Of a stretch of DNA of 56,191 nucleotides, positions 1 through 8,729 are shown one piece after another. Origin of the DNA: an uncultured Acidimicrobiales bacterium (GTDB taxonomy: Bacteria; Actinomycetota; Acidimicrobiia; Acidimicrobiales; CALAML01). The notes below the pieces were generated by a model. That model worked only from the letters and a program-made list of their open reading frames with translations. It had not been told where the DNA came from and did no database searches. Position numbers and translations under genes: made by a program. The stretch is taken from the NCBI GenBank assembly GCA_937925845.1, contig CALAML010000166.1:1-56191 (forward strand), read 5' to 3'. Each line of letters opens with the position of its first letter. Position 1 is the first letter of the stretch.

Positions 1-299
1 AGCGGGTCTGTTGGTCGAACACCAGCACTTGGATCCCCGCTACCGAAACCCGGGAGGTCCGCACTCGGATCCGGGTACTGAGCGGCGCCGCCGAGGCGGG
101 TACGGCCGACCGTTCCAGGATCTGTGCCAACTTCGAGCGGGGTTATGTGGGGCCCTATGAGATCGCCGTCGACTACCTCGCCTATCCGTTCCAACCGTTC
201 GAGTCGACCGCGGTAACCGGAACCCTCACCGGCACCATCGATCTCAGCGACTCCGAGGTCGGGGGACCATCCACCATCCGGGTCGGCCGCCGCCGCTGA
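1..299 (+). CDS. C-terminal end of an unidentified protein (cut by window start)
   Basis: The frame whose codons begin at position 3 is open from the window edge to a TGA at 297-299 and encodes about 98 residues. It shows alternating hydrophobic and polar stretches (EIAVDYLAYPFQPFES, TLTGTIDLSDSE) that look like beta strands, ending in a basic GRRR tail. I recognise no family, and there is no start codon in the window. The gene ends 39 bases before serB on the same strand, so read-through into serB is possible. Confidence 0.5.
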   Translation, partial: RVCWSNTSTWIPATETREVRTRIRVLSGAAEAGTADRSRICANFERGYVGPYEIAVDYLAYPFQPFESTAVTGTLTGTIDLSDSEVGGPSTIRVGRRR

Positions 300-338
300 A
301 TTCACGGCCTGCAAGCGACCCAAGTAGGCTCGTTTCTA

Positions 339-1556
339 GTGAGTGATCTGCAAACGATCCTGATTCAGGTGTCGGGCCCGGATGAGCCGGGGATTAGCGC
401 GGGAGTACTGGCGGTACTCGACCGGGTCGGCGCCCAGGTGCTCGACATCGAGCAGCTGGTGATTCGGCGCCGCCTCACCTTGGGTTTGTTGGTGGCGGTG
501 CCGCCAAACCAGGACGCCCTCAAGGAGCTGTTGCTCTTTGGCTGGGAGCATGGGCTCACGGTGCACTTTGAGGTGATCGAGGACGACGACCCCACCATCG
601 AGGGTCCTGGGGAAGGTCCGAGCGAGGACCGTCATGTGGTGACCCTGGTCGGTTCGCAACTCACCCCCGCCGAGCTCCTGGCCGCCACTCAGGCGATCGC
701 CGATGGGGGTGGCAACATCGACCGGATCTTCCGCCTGAGCCGGTTCCCGGTGATGAGCTACGAGCTAACGGTGGCTGGCGGTGATGGTGATCGGATCCGG
801 GTGGCGTTGTTGGCTGCTGCCAGTCGATTCCCGGGGATGGATGTGGCCCTGCAGCGCGAGGGCTTGACCCGTCAGACCAAACGCCTGGTGGTGCTTGATG
901 TCGACTCCACGTTGATCCGCAACGAGGTGATCGACCTTCTTGCCGACGAGGCTGGTTCGGGGCCTGAGGTTGCCGCCATCACCGCCGCCGCCATGGCGGG
1001 CCAGCTCGATTTCGCCGAGTCGCTGGAGCAGCGGGTGGCGACGCTGGCAGGCCTCGATGCCGCCGCGGTCCAACGGGCCCAGAGTCGTTTGGAGCTGACC
1101 GCTGGTGCCCGCACGTTCATTCGTACGCTGCATCGGTTGGGCTTCGTGACCGCCATCGTGAGCGGTGGCTTCACCGTCTTTACCGAGCCGCTCTGTGCTG
1201 AACTCGGCATCCACTACGGCCAGGCCAACGTCTTGGAGGAGCGCGACGGCGTGCTTACGGGGCGACTGGTTCCACCGATCGTGGATCGAGCTGCCAAAGC
1301 CACTTTTTTGCAGGAGGTGGCCGAGTCCGAGGGCCTGTCGTTGGAACAGACTGTTGCCGTTGGTGATGGGGCCAACGACCTCGACATGTTGCGGGTGGCT
1401 GGTCATGGCATTGCCTTTAACGCCAAGCCGATGGTCAACGAAGTGGCTGACACTGCGTTGACGGTCCCCTATCTGGATGCGGTGCTGTTTCTGCTTGGCA
1501 TCCGCCGCGGCGACATCGAGCGTGAAGAAATTCGCGACGTCGACGGATTGTCCTAG
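339..1556 (+). CDS. serB: phosphoserine phosphatase SerB
   Basis: The 405-residue protein dephosphorylates L-phosphoserine in the last step of serine synthesis. The N-terminal half (about residues 5-165) looks like two ACT-type regulatory domains. The C-terminal half is a HAD phosphatase: motif I DVDST is at residues 187-191 with nucleophile D187 and acid/base D189, motif II is SGG in AIVSGGFT, and motif III is GDGANDLDML. This double-ACT layout is that of mycobacterial-type SerB proteins of about 400 residues. The start is a GTG, with no strong ribosome site before it. It is convergent with the amidase gene downstream. Confidence 0.93.
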   Translation: MSDLQTILIQVSGPDEPGISAGVLAVLDRVGAQVLDIEQLVIRRRLTLGLLVAVPPNQDALKELLLFGWEHGLTVHFEVIEDDDPTIEGPGEGPSEDRHVVTLVGSQLTPAELLAATQAIADGGGNIDRIFRLSRFPVMSYELTVAGGDGDRIRVALLAAASRFPGMDVALQREGLTRQTKRLVVLDVDSTLIRNEVIDLLADEAGSGPEVAAITAAAMAGQLDFAESLEQRVATLAGLDAAAVQRAQSRLELTAGARTFIRTLHRLGFVTAIVSGGFTVFTEPLCAELGIHYGQANVLEERDGVLTGRLVPPIVDRAAKATFLQEVAESEGLSLEQTVAVGDGANDLDMLRVAGHGIAFNAKPMVNEVADTALTVPYLDAVLFLLGIRRGDIEREEIRDVDGLS

Positions 1557-1583
1557 GACCGTCCTCGGTCATATCGGTCGCTT

Positions 1584-1637
1584 CGGCCATGTCGGCCATG
1601 TCGGCCAGGTCAGCCGGGTCAGCCGGGTCAGCCGGTG
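1584..1637. repeat. six tandem 9-bp units overlapping the amidase stop codon
   Basis: Six consecutive 9-bp units run as CGGCCATGT twice, CGGCCAGGT once, CAGCCGGGT twice and CAGCCGGTG once. The array fills the space between serB and the amidase gene and covers the amidase stop codon (minus strand, 1628-1630). Confidence 0.85.
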
Positions 1638-3085
1638 ATCAGGGTGGGCGGCAGAAACGAGATGCTGAGCTCGCGACAGATCGCCGCGCCGATGCTGAGC
1701 AGGGTGTGGTCGGACCAGCGTGGTCCGATCAGCTGGACACCACAGGGTAAGCCGTCGACCAAGCCTGCCGGTATGGTCAGCACCGGCAGGAGCGGCATGG
1801 TGGCCAGCCCGGCCCAGTAGAGGATCTCGCCGTAGGGTCGATCGACACCATCGACGTCGATGACCCGGTCCTGGTAGGCCAGTTCGTTGTTGTGCAGAAA
1901 CGCAGGCGTCTGGGCCACCGGGGCCACCATGATGTCGACCGTTTCGAAGACTCGAGCCCAACTGGCCATGGCCCGGTGGCGGGCCTCGTCGGCCCGCAAC
2001 CAGTCGCGATGGGTGCTGGTGCCGAAGCGGGCCATCTTCCCGCTGAGGGTGTTGTCTGCGGGGTCGGTGCTGCGTAGCGACTCGAAGACCGCTTCGGGTA
2101 CGCCGGCCATCATGACCGGCGAAAGCAGTCCGAGGTAGGTGTCGTGGAGGGATTCCGTTGATAGGTCGGGCCGGATCTCGTTGTGGACTTCCGCTCCGAG
2201 CTCACCGAGTCGTTCGGCGAAGCCGGTGACGGTTGCTGCGGTGCCGGAGCTCACCGGAGCCATGGGGTCGTCGGCCCACAGTCCTACTCGGAGTCCAGAG
2301 ACGGATGCGTCACCAGCGGTCGGAGGTAGGGCGGCACCGGGAACGTGGCTGAAGGCGTTCACCTTCAACAGCTCATCGAAGACCAGTTGAAGGTCGGCGA
2401 CGCTGCGGCCGAGGGGCCCGCACACTGCGAGATCGCCGTGGCTGAGGGTGCCCGGCGGCGGCGGAACGTGGCCTCGATCGGAGAGCACTCCGTGGGTGGG
2501 TTTGAGACCGAACACGCCGCAGAAGTGGGCCGGGACCCGGATGCTGCCGCCGATGTCGCTGCCGATTTCGATTGGGCTGAACCCGCAGGCCACCGAAGCC
2601 GCTCCCCCACCGGATGATCCACCAGGCGTGCGTTCGGGATCCCATGGATTGCGGGTCACGCCGTAGACGTCGTTGAAGGTCTGGTGGTCGCCGGCGAAGA
2701 GTGGAACGTTGGTTTTTCCGTAGACGATGGCGCCACCTTGGCGCAGTGCGGTAACCAGATCGGCATCGGTATCGCTCACATGGTCAGCCAGCGTCGGGGA
2801 ACCGGCGGTGGTCGGCATCCCGGTGGCTTCGAAGCAGTCCTTCACCGTCATCGGCAGCCCGGCCAGTGCCGAGTCGGGTGTCTCGCCGTTGGCGCGAGCG
2901 TCATCGAACGCCACCGCTTCTGCTTCGGCCCGCTCAAAGTCGAATGCCACGACGGCATTGATGCTCGGGTTGTAGGAGTCGATGCGGTCGAACTGAGCCT
3001 CAAGCAGCTCACGACTGGAGAACTCACCGCCAGCCAAGCCAGAAAGAAGATCAGTAGCGGTAGCGGTATCAAGCAGCTTCTGCAT
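1628..3085 (-). CDS. amidase (amidase signature family)
   Basis: The 485-residue protein is a hydrolase of amide bonds using the Ser-cisSer-Lys triad of the amidase signature family. The triad is visible: K82 in MTVKDCFE, the Gly/Ser-rich GGSSGG with S157/S158, and nucleophile S181 in DIGGSIR. Length is usual for the family. The substrate cannot be told from sequence; closely similar proteins are often annotated as amidase or as GatA homologues, but no gatB/gatC lies nearby, so a role in tRNA amidation is unlikely. It lies downstream of the repeat array and the SH3-like gene on the same strand, with only a weak AGGG ribosome site. Confidence 0.9.
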   Translation of the reverse strand: MQKLLDTATATDLLSGLAGGEFSSRELLEAQFDRIDSYNPSINAVVAFDFERAEAEAVAFDDARANGETPDSALAGLPMTVKDCFEATGMPTTAGSPTLADHVSDTDADLVTALRQGGAIVYGKTNVPLFAGDHQTFNDVYGVTRNPWDPERTPGGSSGGGAASVACGFSPIEIGSDIGGSIRVPAHFCGVFGLKPTHGVLSDRGHVPPPPGTLSHGDLAVCGPLGRSVADLQLVFDELLKVNAFSHVPGAALPPTAGDASVSGLRVGLWADDPMAPVSSGTAATVTGFAERLGELGAEVHNEIRPDLSTESLHDTYLGLLSPVMMAGVPEAVFESLRSTDPADNTLSGKMARFGTSTHRDWLRADEARHRAMASWARVFETVDIMVAPVAQTPAFLHNNELAYQDRVIDVDGVDRPYGEILYWAGLATMPLLPVLTIPAGLVDGLPCGVQLIGPRWSDHTLLSIGAAICRELSISFLPPTLITG

Positions 3086-3144
3086 CCAAGAACCCTAGGC
3101 CAACCCCAAAGGCAAAGAAGCAAAGACAGCCTCCAAAAACAACA

Positions 3145-3777
3145 AACCAGCCCCGCCTGCCAAAGCGCGTCTCGCGACCAGACACCAGCGCAAGCGAGTT
3201 GCCCGAGCTGGCGAGGGACGAGCCAAAGCGAGAAAAATCCGCAGCGCGACATAAAGGAGCCCCAAGGCGACGACTGTCGCCTTGCGGCAATGAACCAGCC
3301 CCGCCAAAGCGCGTCTCAGGGTCAAGGCAGCGCAAGCGAGTTGCCCGAGGGAGCGAGGGACGAGCGAAGACACTGCGCCAGCAGTGGCTCCGAGACCAAA
3401 TCCGCAGCGCGGGTCGAGGAGCGCCAGCGACGGATCCCGCCTTGCGGCAATGAACCTGCCTGCCAAAGCGCATCAAACGGTCAAGGCAGCGCAAGCGAGT
3501 TGACCGAGTACTGCGAGGGACGAGCAGCGGGCTCCCCCAGGGAGACCGAACGAGACCAAATCCGCAGCGCGGGTCGAGGAGGAACCCCAAAGGCCCCCCA
3601 GGGGCCGACGGGTTCCCCGGATCCCGCCTTGCGGCAATGAACCAGCCTGCCAAAGCGCATCAAACGGTCAAGGCAGCGCAAGCGAGTTGACCGAGCTGGC
3701 GAGGGACGAGCCAAAGCGAGACAAAATCCGCAGCGCGACATAAAGGAGCCCCAAGGCGACGACTGTCGCCTTGCGGC
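3145..3777 (-). repeat. array of four 138-187 bp repeats with conserved core and variable hairpins
   Basis: Four head-to-tail units lie at 3145-3292 (148 bp), 3293-3452 (160 bp), 3453-3639 (187 bp) and 3640-3777 (138 bp). Shared blocks on the plus strand, in order, are GCCAAAGCGC, GGCAGCGCAAGCGAGTTG, CGAGGGACGAGC, ATCCGCAGCGCG and CTTGCGGCAATG. Length differences are confined to two insertion points. Point A carries CACTGC-GCCA-GCAGTG in unit 2 and a CTCCC/GGGAG hairpin in unit 3. Point B carries AAGGCGAC/GTCGCCTT in units 1 and 4 and a nested GGAACCC/GGGTTCC plus GGCCCC/GGGGCC hairpin in unit 3. The B arm is closed by conserved CCGCA/TGCGG. The array fills the gap between two minus-strand genes and ends 3 bases from the stop codon at 3781. 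The first three periods are all 1 mod 3, so coding is unlikely. Strand is given as that of the flanking transcripts. Confidence 0.85.
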
Positions 3778-3780
3778 GTG

Positions 3781-5082
3781 TTACGGCACCCAGCCCCAGG
3801 TGTAGAGGCCGACGATTTTTGGTTGGCCTTCGGCGAAGTCGAAGAAGACGTGGATTCTTTGCCAGTCGAGGCCGGCGGAGTTGGTGGCGGGCACGTCGAT
3901 GGTGACCGAGTGCATGGCCTGCATCGGGCTGATGTGGCCGTGGGTTTTGCTGGTGGCTCGATCGAGGTCGTCGATGATGAGGCGAACGCCGGGTCGATCC
4001 CACTCGGGCAGGTCGAGGAAGCGGATCGGGCTGGCCAGGCAGGCCCCGCCGCAAAACTCGGCGGTGACCGGGTCGGGGGAAAAGTCGTGGCGGTCGAGCC
4101 ACCCGTTGGTGTTGCGGAGCGGCCCGGCGTCGAGGTGGACCATCGGCGTGGGGATGTCGCCCATCACTCCGATTCCACCGAACCACACTCCCGTGGCCGC
4201 CAGCCGCGGCGGGGTGACGGCTCGGGCAGCCGACTCCGAAGCTGGCGCAGGGGCATCGTCGCGTTGGCCCAGCGGGTCGGCTGCGGGGTAGTCGACGGCT
4301 CGACGATTGGTACCGCTGAGCATGGCCCACAGTCGGCGGGTTTCGTCGAGCAGAAGATCGCCGTGGGTGTCGACGTCCCAGTCCCTTGGTTGGGCGGTGA
4401 GGTGGCGACCGGGCACCCAACCCTGGCGGCCGGTGTCGAGTTTGACCTTGCGCCACATCTCGCCGTCGAGCCAGTCGACCTCGTTCGTAACGTGCAGGCC
4501 TCGGGAAGGCACCGTGAGCTGACCCACCGTGTGGGCGTCGGCGCCGGGCTCGGCGAGGACCGCAAGAGCCTCACCGTCGGGGACGGCCATCAGTGACCAC
4601 ACCAGCGCGCCAGGGAGCGCAGCAGCATCGGCATCGCCGGACCGGGGGACCCCGACACTGATTGGACCGTTTTCGGCCGAGCCGGTGGGGTGAACGGCCA
4701 CGCTGATGGCCTCGTCGACCACCTCATCGGCCTGGTCGACCACATCACCAGGCTGACTATTTCGGGGTACGTCGGTTTCTGGAACTTCTTTTCCACCGTC
4801 GCTCTCGGTGGCTTTTGCCTGCTGCTGTTCGAGGGCTCGATCGGCGTCTTGCAGCAACCGAAGCAGCGATGCCACTCCAAATACACCAACGGCGAGCACC
4901 ACCACAACAAAGGCCGCGCCCACCAATTTTGCGACCAGTCGCTGCGCTGGCGACCGCTGATCGGCCGCGGCGGGCTGCGGTTCGGAGCCGGTGCCGGGAC
5001 CCGTTGCGGGAGCTGGGCCTGACGTGTCGAAAGACCGGTCCGACGCAGTGATGGGTTCCTCTTCTCTGGCCCGTGCCGACAT
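3781..5082 (-). CDS. membrane-anchored protein with SH3-like domain
   Basis: I chose the ATG at 5082 (433 residues) because AGGAGGT stands 9 bases upstream on the minus strand; a longer open frame to 5199 lacks this. The product starts with a charged, Pro/Gly-rich cytoplasmic stretch, has one membrane segment (KLVGAAFVVVVLAVGVFGVA), then an acidic linker and a domain resembling bacterial SH3 (VLAEPGADAHTVGQLTV ... GWVPGRHL). The last 150 residues, with FCGGAC and many His/Trp, form an extracytoplasmic domain I do not recognise. A cell-wall binding role is an inference from the SH3-like part only. It is divergent from the cold-shock gene, and the repeat array begins right after its stop codon. 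Confidence 0.7.
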   Translation of the reverse strand: MSARAREEEPITASDRSFDTSGPAPATGPGTGSEPQPAAADQRSPAQRLVAKLVGAAFVVVVLAVGVFGVASLLRLLQDADRALEQQQAKATESDGGKEVPETDVPRNSQPGDVVDQADEVVDEAISVAVHPTGSAENGPISVGVPRSGDADAAALPGALVWSLMAVPDGEALAVLAEPGADAHTVGQLTVPSRGLHVTNEVDWLDGEMWRKVKLDTGRQGWVPGRHLTAQPRDWDVDTHGDLLLDETRRLWAMLSGTNRRAVDYPAADPLGQRDDAPAPASESAARAVTPPRLAATGVWFGGIGVMGDIPTPMVHLDAGPLRNTNGWLDRHDFSPDPVTAEFCGGACLASPIRFLDLPEWDRPGVRLIIDDLDRATSKTHGHISPMQAMHSVTIDVPATNSAGLDWQRIHVFFDFAEGQPKIVGLYTWGWVP

Positions 5083-5237
5083 CTTCCAACGACCTCCTAC
5101 CTCTACAGACGCAGCAGCGGCGGGTTTGGTTGACACCGACCGGATTCGGGGGGCGATGTATTTCTTGGCGCTGGGCTCGCTAGTGTGAAATTGCGCCACT
5201 GGTACAAGGTCAGAGGCGAAATTGAAGAGAGAGTAAT

Positions 5238-5438
5238 TTGACTACAGGCACCGTGAAGTTCTTTAACGCTGAGAAGGGCTTCGGCTTTATCTCAAGGGAA
5301 GACGGAGACGACGTCTTCGTTCACTTCTCCAACATTCAAGGGGAAGGCTACAAAACGCTCGACGAAGGCCAGCAGGTCGAGTTCGACATCGCTCCCGGAC
5401 GCAAGGGTGAAGAAGCCCAAAACGTTCGACCCGTCTGA
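5238..5438 (+). CDS. cold-shock protein, CspA family
   Basis: This 66-residue single-domain protein is a nucleic-acid chaperone that binds single-stranded RNA or DNA. The RNP1 motif KGFGFIS and RNP2 motif DVFVHFS are both present, and the N-terminus TGTVKFFN is that of the family. The start codon is TTG, placed to give the usual MTTGTVKFF start; the purine-rich GAAGAGAGAG lies a short distance upstream. A strong terminator follows the gene, so it is probably transcribed alone, divergently from the SH3-like gene. Confidence 0.95.
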   Translation: MTTGTVKFFNAEKGFGFISREDGDDVFVHFSNIQGEGYKTLDEGQQVEFDIAPGRKGEEAQNVRPV

Positions 5439-5464
5439 TCGCACACCACGACTAGGCAACGAGC

Positions 5465-5500
5465 CGTCAACCCTTCGGGGTTGGCGGTTTGTTGCGTTTT
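5465..5500 (+). terminator. intrinsic terminator after the cold-shock gene
   Basis: The stem CCGTCAACCC / GGGTTGGCGG (5465-5474 with 5479-5488) closes a TTCG tetraloop and is followed by TTTGTTGCGTTTT. It lies 27 bases after the csp stop codon. Confidence 0.85.
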
Positions 5501-5544
5501 GGGGCGTTATCGAAGCCGTCTGCGGACCGGCCGGGTCGGCTTGC

Positions 5545-6144
5545 TCAGGTACGTTCGTCTCGATGCGAGCCCGGCACATGGCGGTCGGGGATTTCGAGAT
5601 GCTCCTCTATCTCATGCTCCACGAAGTGAGCCACCGCTTCGCTCGGCAAGTGTTTGGCCAAGGCGACATCGCGGTGGTCCGATGTCAGGGCATGGACCTC
5701 ATAGGTTGTTCTCGTTCGCCCTTTTGAGTTTGTGGTTTGTTCCCTGCGGACAAAAAGCTGATCGACAGTGGCGGTGGCGATATCCATCGATCCGCCGCGA
5801 ACCGGTACCGGCCCGGTGTGGACGCGCACCGTGTCCAGATTGGCCCGAACCGAGGTGACGTTCAGCGCGTTCACCAGAGCCTTATAGACAACGATGGTGC
5901 CGACCGCGGCATGGAGGCTCGTCATCAACGCTGGGGTGATGCTGCCGCTGCGTACGGCGGTGATCCAAAAGACCGACAAGATCCCAAACCAGATCGCGGC
6001 AAAGAAGAACAGAAAGATCGCCAGCCCCCGATCCCAGTTCCAGGAGACTGTCAGATCGTTGCCGCTGCGTTCGATCCTGACCCGCTTCGGCATCGGCGGA
6101 CCCGAGGGTTCGGACCAGGGCGGATCGTGGGTAATCGATTCCAT
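5545..6144 (-). CDS. small membrane protein of unknown function
   Basis: The 199-residue protein has two membrane segments (about 43-65, LAIFLFFFAAIWFGILSVFW, and about 72-95), an N-terminal strand resembling a short beta domain (VRIERSGNDLTVSWNWD) and a C-terminal cytosolic region with VHALTSDHRDVALAKHLPS. I recognise no named family. It starts 13 bases after the ilvD stop codon on the same strand, so the two are probably co-transcribed. The start is supported only by a weak GAGG; M18 is an alternative. Confidence 0.65.
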   Translation of the reverse strand: MESITHDPPWSEPSGPPMPKRVRIERSGNDLTVSWNWDRGLAIFLFFFAAIWFGILSVFWITAVRSGSITPALMTSLHAAVGTIVVYKALVNALNVTSVRANLDTVRVHTGPVPVRGGSMDIATATVDQLFVRREQTTNSKGRTRTTYEVHALTSDHRDVALAKHLPSEAVAHFVEHEIEEHLEIPDRHVPGSHRDERT

Positions 6145-6157
6145 GCCGCCAGCGGCC

Positions 6158-8011
6158 TCAGCCGAGCTGGCTGATATCTCGCACTGCGCCGCGGTCGGCG
6201 GACGTGGTCATGGCGGCGTAGGCCCACAGAGCCTGGCTCACGACGCGCTCGCGGTTGCGGGCTTTGTAGGCCTGGGCACCGTGGGCCTCTTCCTCGGCTC
6301 GGCGGGCGGCCAATTCATCGTCGGAGATCTCGAGGTGGATCGACCGGTTTGGGATGTCGATCGAGATCATGTCGCCGTCACGGACCAGCGCGATGGCGCC
6401 ACCGGCACCGGCCTCGGGCGACGCATGGCCGATCGACAATCCGGAAGTGCCGCCGGAGAACCGACCGTCGGTGAGCAGCGCACATTCTTTCCCGAGGCCC
6501 CGGCTCTTGATGTAGGTGGTGGGATACAGCATCTCCTGCATGCCCGGGCCACCCTTGGGGCCCTCGTAACGAACAACGACCACGTCGCCGGCGGTAACCC
6601 GTGACTCGTCGAGGATGCCCTCGACGGCATCGTCCTGGCTTTCGAACACTCGAGCCGGTCCCGAAAAGGTAAGGATCGACTCGTCGACACCGGCGGTCTT
6701 GACGATGCAGCCATCCTCGGCGATGTTGCCGTAAAGGATGGCCAGGCCACCGTCGGCGCTGTAGGCGTTTTCGACCGACCGAACACAGCCGTTGGCCCGA
6801 TCGTCGTCGAGGGTCTCCCATCGGGTGGCCTGGCTGAAAGCGACCTGAGTTGGGATGCCGGCGGGGCCAGCCCGGAAGAACTCCTTGGCCTCCGGGGTGC
6901 AGTTCGGCGACATGATGTCCCACTGATCGATGGCCGCAGCCAGCGTGGGGGCATGAACGGTTGGGGTATCGGTCTCGATCAGACCGGCCCGGGCCAACTC
7001 GCCCAGAATGCCGATGATGCCACCGGCCCGGTGTACATCTTCGACGTGATACTGCTCGACCGCTGGCGCCACCTTGCAGATGTTGGGGACGCGCTTACTC
7101 AGCTCGTCGATGTCGGCCATCTTGAAGTCGAGCTCGGCCTCTTCGGCCGCAGCAAGAATGTGCAGCACGGTGTTGGTGCTGCCGCCCATGGCAATGTCGA
7201 GTGCCATGGCGTTTTCGAAGGCGGTGCGGTCGGCGATGTTGCGGGGCAGGACCGACTCGTCGTCCTTTTCGTAGTAGCGCTTGGCCAGATCAACCACGGT
7301 GCGACCGGCCTGAAGAAACAGCCGCTCGCGGTCGGCGTGGGTGGCCAGGGTGGTGCCGTTGCCCGGCAGCGACAGCCCCAGGGCTTCGGTGAGGCAGTTC
7401 ATCGAGTTGGCGGTGAACATGCCCGAGCACGACCCACAGGTCGGACAGGCCGACCGTTCGATGGCGGCCACATCTTCATCGCTCACGCTGGTATCGCCGG
7501 CCGACATCATGGCCGAGATCAGGTCGACCTTCACCTCGCTGCCGGCGAGACGGGTCTTGCCCGCCTCCATCGGCCCACCCGACACAAACACCGCCGGCAC
7601 GTTGAGCCGCATGGCCGCCATCAGCATGCCCGGGGTGATCTTGTCACAGTTGGAGATACACACCAGCGCGTCGGCGCAGTGGGCGTTCACCATGTACTCA
7701 ACCGCATCGGCGATCAGGTCCCGGCTGGGCAGGCTGTAGAGCATGCCGCCATGACCCATGGCGATGCCGTCGTCGACGGCGATGGTGTTGAACTCCTTGG
7801 CCACCCCGCCGTGTTCGGCGATCTCCCCGGCCACCAGCTGACCCATGTCCTTGAGGTGGACATGGCCCGGCACAAACTGGGTGAAGGAGTTGGCGATGGC
7901 GATGATCGGCTTGTCGAAGTCGCCATCGGTCATGCCGGTGGCGCGCCAGAGGGCCCGGGCGCCGGCCATGTTGCGGCCGTGGGTGGTAGTGCGGGAGCGG
8001 TAATCAACCAT
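6158..8011 (-). CDS. ilvD: dihydroxy-acid dehydratase IlvD
   Basis: The 617-residue enzyme dehydrates 2,3-dihydroxy-isovalerate and 2,3-dihydroxy-3-methylvalerate to the 2-oxo acids of valine and isoleucine synthesis, using an iron-sulfur cluster. Cluster cysteines are visible in [10 protein letters not shown] and in [18 protein letters not shown]. The length and [17 protein letters not shown] segments fit the long, E. coli-like IlvD class. The N-terminus [19 protein letters not shown] is typical, which fixes the start. No other branched-chain genes are in the window. Confidence 0.97.
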   Translation of the reverse strand: MVDYRSRTTTHGRNMAGARALWRATGMTDGDFDKPIIAIANSFTQFVPGHVHLKDMGQLVAGEIAEHGGVAKEFNTIAVDDGIAMGHGGMLYSLPSRDLIADAVEYMVNAHCADALVCISNCDKITPGMLMAAMRLNVPAVFVSGGPMEAGKTRLAGSEVKVDLISAMMSAGDTSVSDEDVAAIERSACPTCGSCSGMFTANSMNCLTEALGLSLPGNGTTLATHADRERLFLQAGRTVVDLAKRYYEKDDESVLPRNIADRTAFENAMALDIAMGGSTNTVLHILAAAEEAELDFKMADIDELSKRVPNICKVAPAVEQYHVEDVHRAGGIIGILGELARAGLIETDTPTVHAPTLAAAIDQWDIMSPNCTPEAKEFFRAGPAGIPTQVAFSQATRWETLDDDRANGCVRSVENAYSADGGLAILYGNIAEDGCIVKTAGVDESILTFSGPARVFESQDDAVEGILDESRVTAGDVVVVRYEGPKGGPGMQEMLYPTTYIKSRGLGKECALLTDGRFSGGTSGLSIGHASPEAGAGGAIALVRDGDMISIDIPNRSIHLEISDDELAARRAEEEAHGAQAYKARNRERVVSQALWAYAAMTTSADRGAVRDISQLG

Positions 8012-8085
8012 GCTTTTAGGCTAGTGCCCCCCGACACCGACCACCCGATCGATTCGTGACCGGCGAACGCGCTACCCCGGCGGTC

Positions 8086-8130
8086 AAAGTTTGCACTTTT
8101 CGGGGTCTGACCCTGAAAAGTGCAAACTTT
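8086..8130. repeat. long perfect hairpin between ilvD and the MaoC gene
   Basis: The 16-base arms AAAGTTTGCACTTTTC (8086-8101) and GAAAAGTGCAAACTTT (8115-8130) are perfect complements, and the loop itself pairs through GGGT-CTG-ACCC. T-rich arms on both sides would let it end transcription in either direction. A degenerate copy is at 33762-33803. Confidence 0.85.
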
Positions 8131-8140
8131 TGTCTGATGC

Positions 8141-8614
8141 TTAGCCTTGGTAGAGCACCTTCATCTTGTACAGCAGCGAGGGCGTCTCGTTTCCCTGACA
8201 GTGCACCGAAATTTCCTGGGTGAGCAGGGTGCCCTTCTTGTGGGCCTCGGCACCGACCAGACGACCCTTGGCGTGCAGGGTCGAACCGACCGGGACCGGA
8301 GCGAGGAAGCGGAAACCATCGGAGCCGTAGTTGACGGCGTTCTTTACCCCGCTGAGCTGCACCCCACCGGGGTTGAGCTGGGGCAACAGGCTCACGGTGA
8401 GGAAGCCATGGGCGATCGGGCCGCCGAACGGGCTCTCGGCCTTGCAGCGCTCGACATCGATGTGGATCCACTGACGGTCGCCGGTGAGCTCAGCAAACTC
8501 GTTCACCATCTCCTGGGTAACGAGCACTTCTGGGCCCCACTCGCCGAACTCTTCGGTAGCGGTTGCGTTGATGGCGTCGACATCGTCGACGGCCAGGGAA
8601 TTTTCACCGGACAC
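8141..8614 (-). CDS. MaoC-like (R)-specific enoyl-CoA hydratase
   Basis: I take the GTG at 8614 as start because AAGGAG lies 5 bases upstream, giving 157 residues, the usual size of single-domain MaoC hydratases. The hot-dog fold hydratase-2 motif is clear: AELTGDRQWIHID with the catalytic Asp and His, followed by SPFGGPIAHGFLT. The family hydrates trans-2-enoyl-CoA in fatty acid breakdown or polyketide and hydroxyalkanoate supply. The substrate is unknown. An upstream TTG at 8662 is open but not preceded by a ribosome site. Confidence 0.9.
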   Translation of the reverse strand: MSGENSLAVDDVDAINATATEEFGEWGPEVLVTQEMVNEFAELTGDRQWIHIDVERCKAESPFGGPIAHGFLTVSLLPQLNPGGVQLSGVKNAVNYGSDGFRFLAPVPVGSTLHAKGRLVGAEAHKKGTLLTQEISVHCQGNETPSLLYKMKVLYQG

Positions 8615-8729
8615 GGCTGCTCCTTGGATGGATCCTGCTTGATCACACTTGATCTCAGACAAGGATCGTAACCGGCCGGAGCGAACCGAGCCCGCCCGTC
8701 GACCAGGCTCGGCGCCCTCAGCGGTCTTG

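Noticed and set aside
3069-3741. Several minus-strand open frames of 86-194 residues across the repeat array
   Set aside because: They arise because the repeats lack stop codons in several frames. The unit lengths shift frame at each repeat, and the translations are Arg/Ser/Leu-rich without domain features.
3145-3777. CRISPR array
   Set aside because: Units of 138-187 bp with internal conserved blocks and hairpin differences do not fit short direct repeats with equal-length unique spacers, and no cas gene is near.
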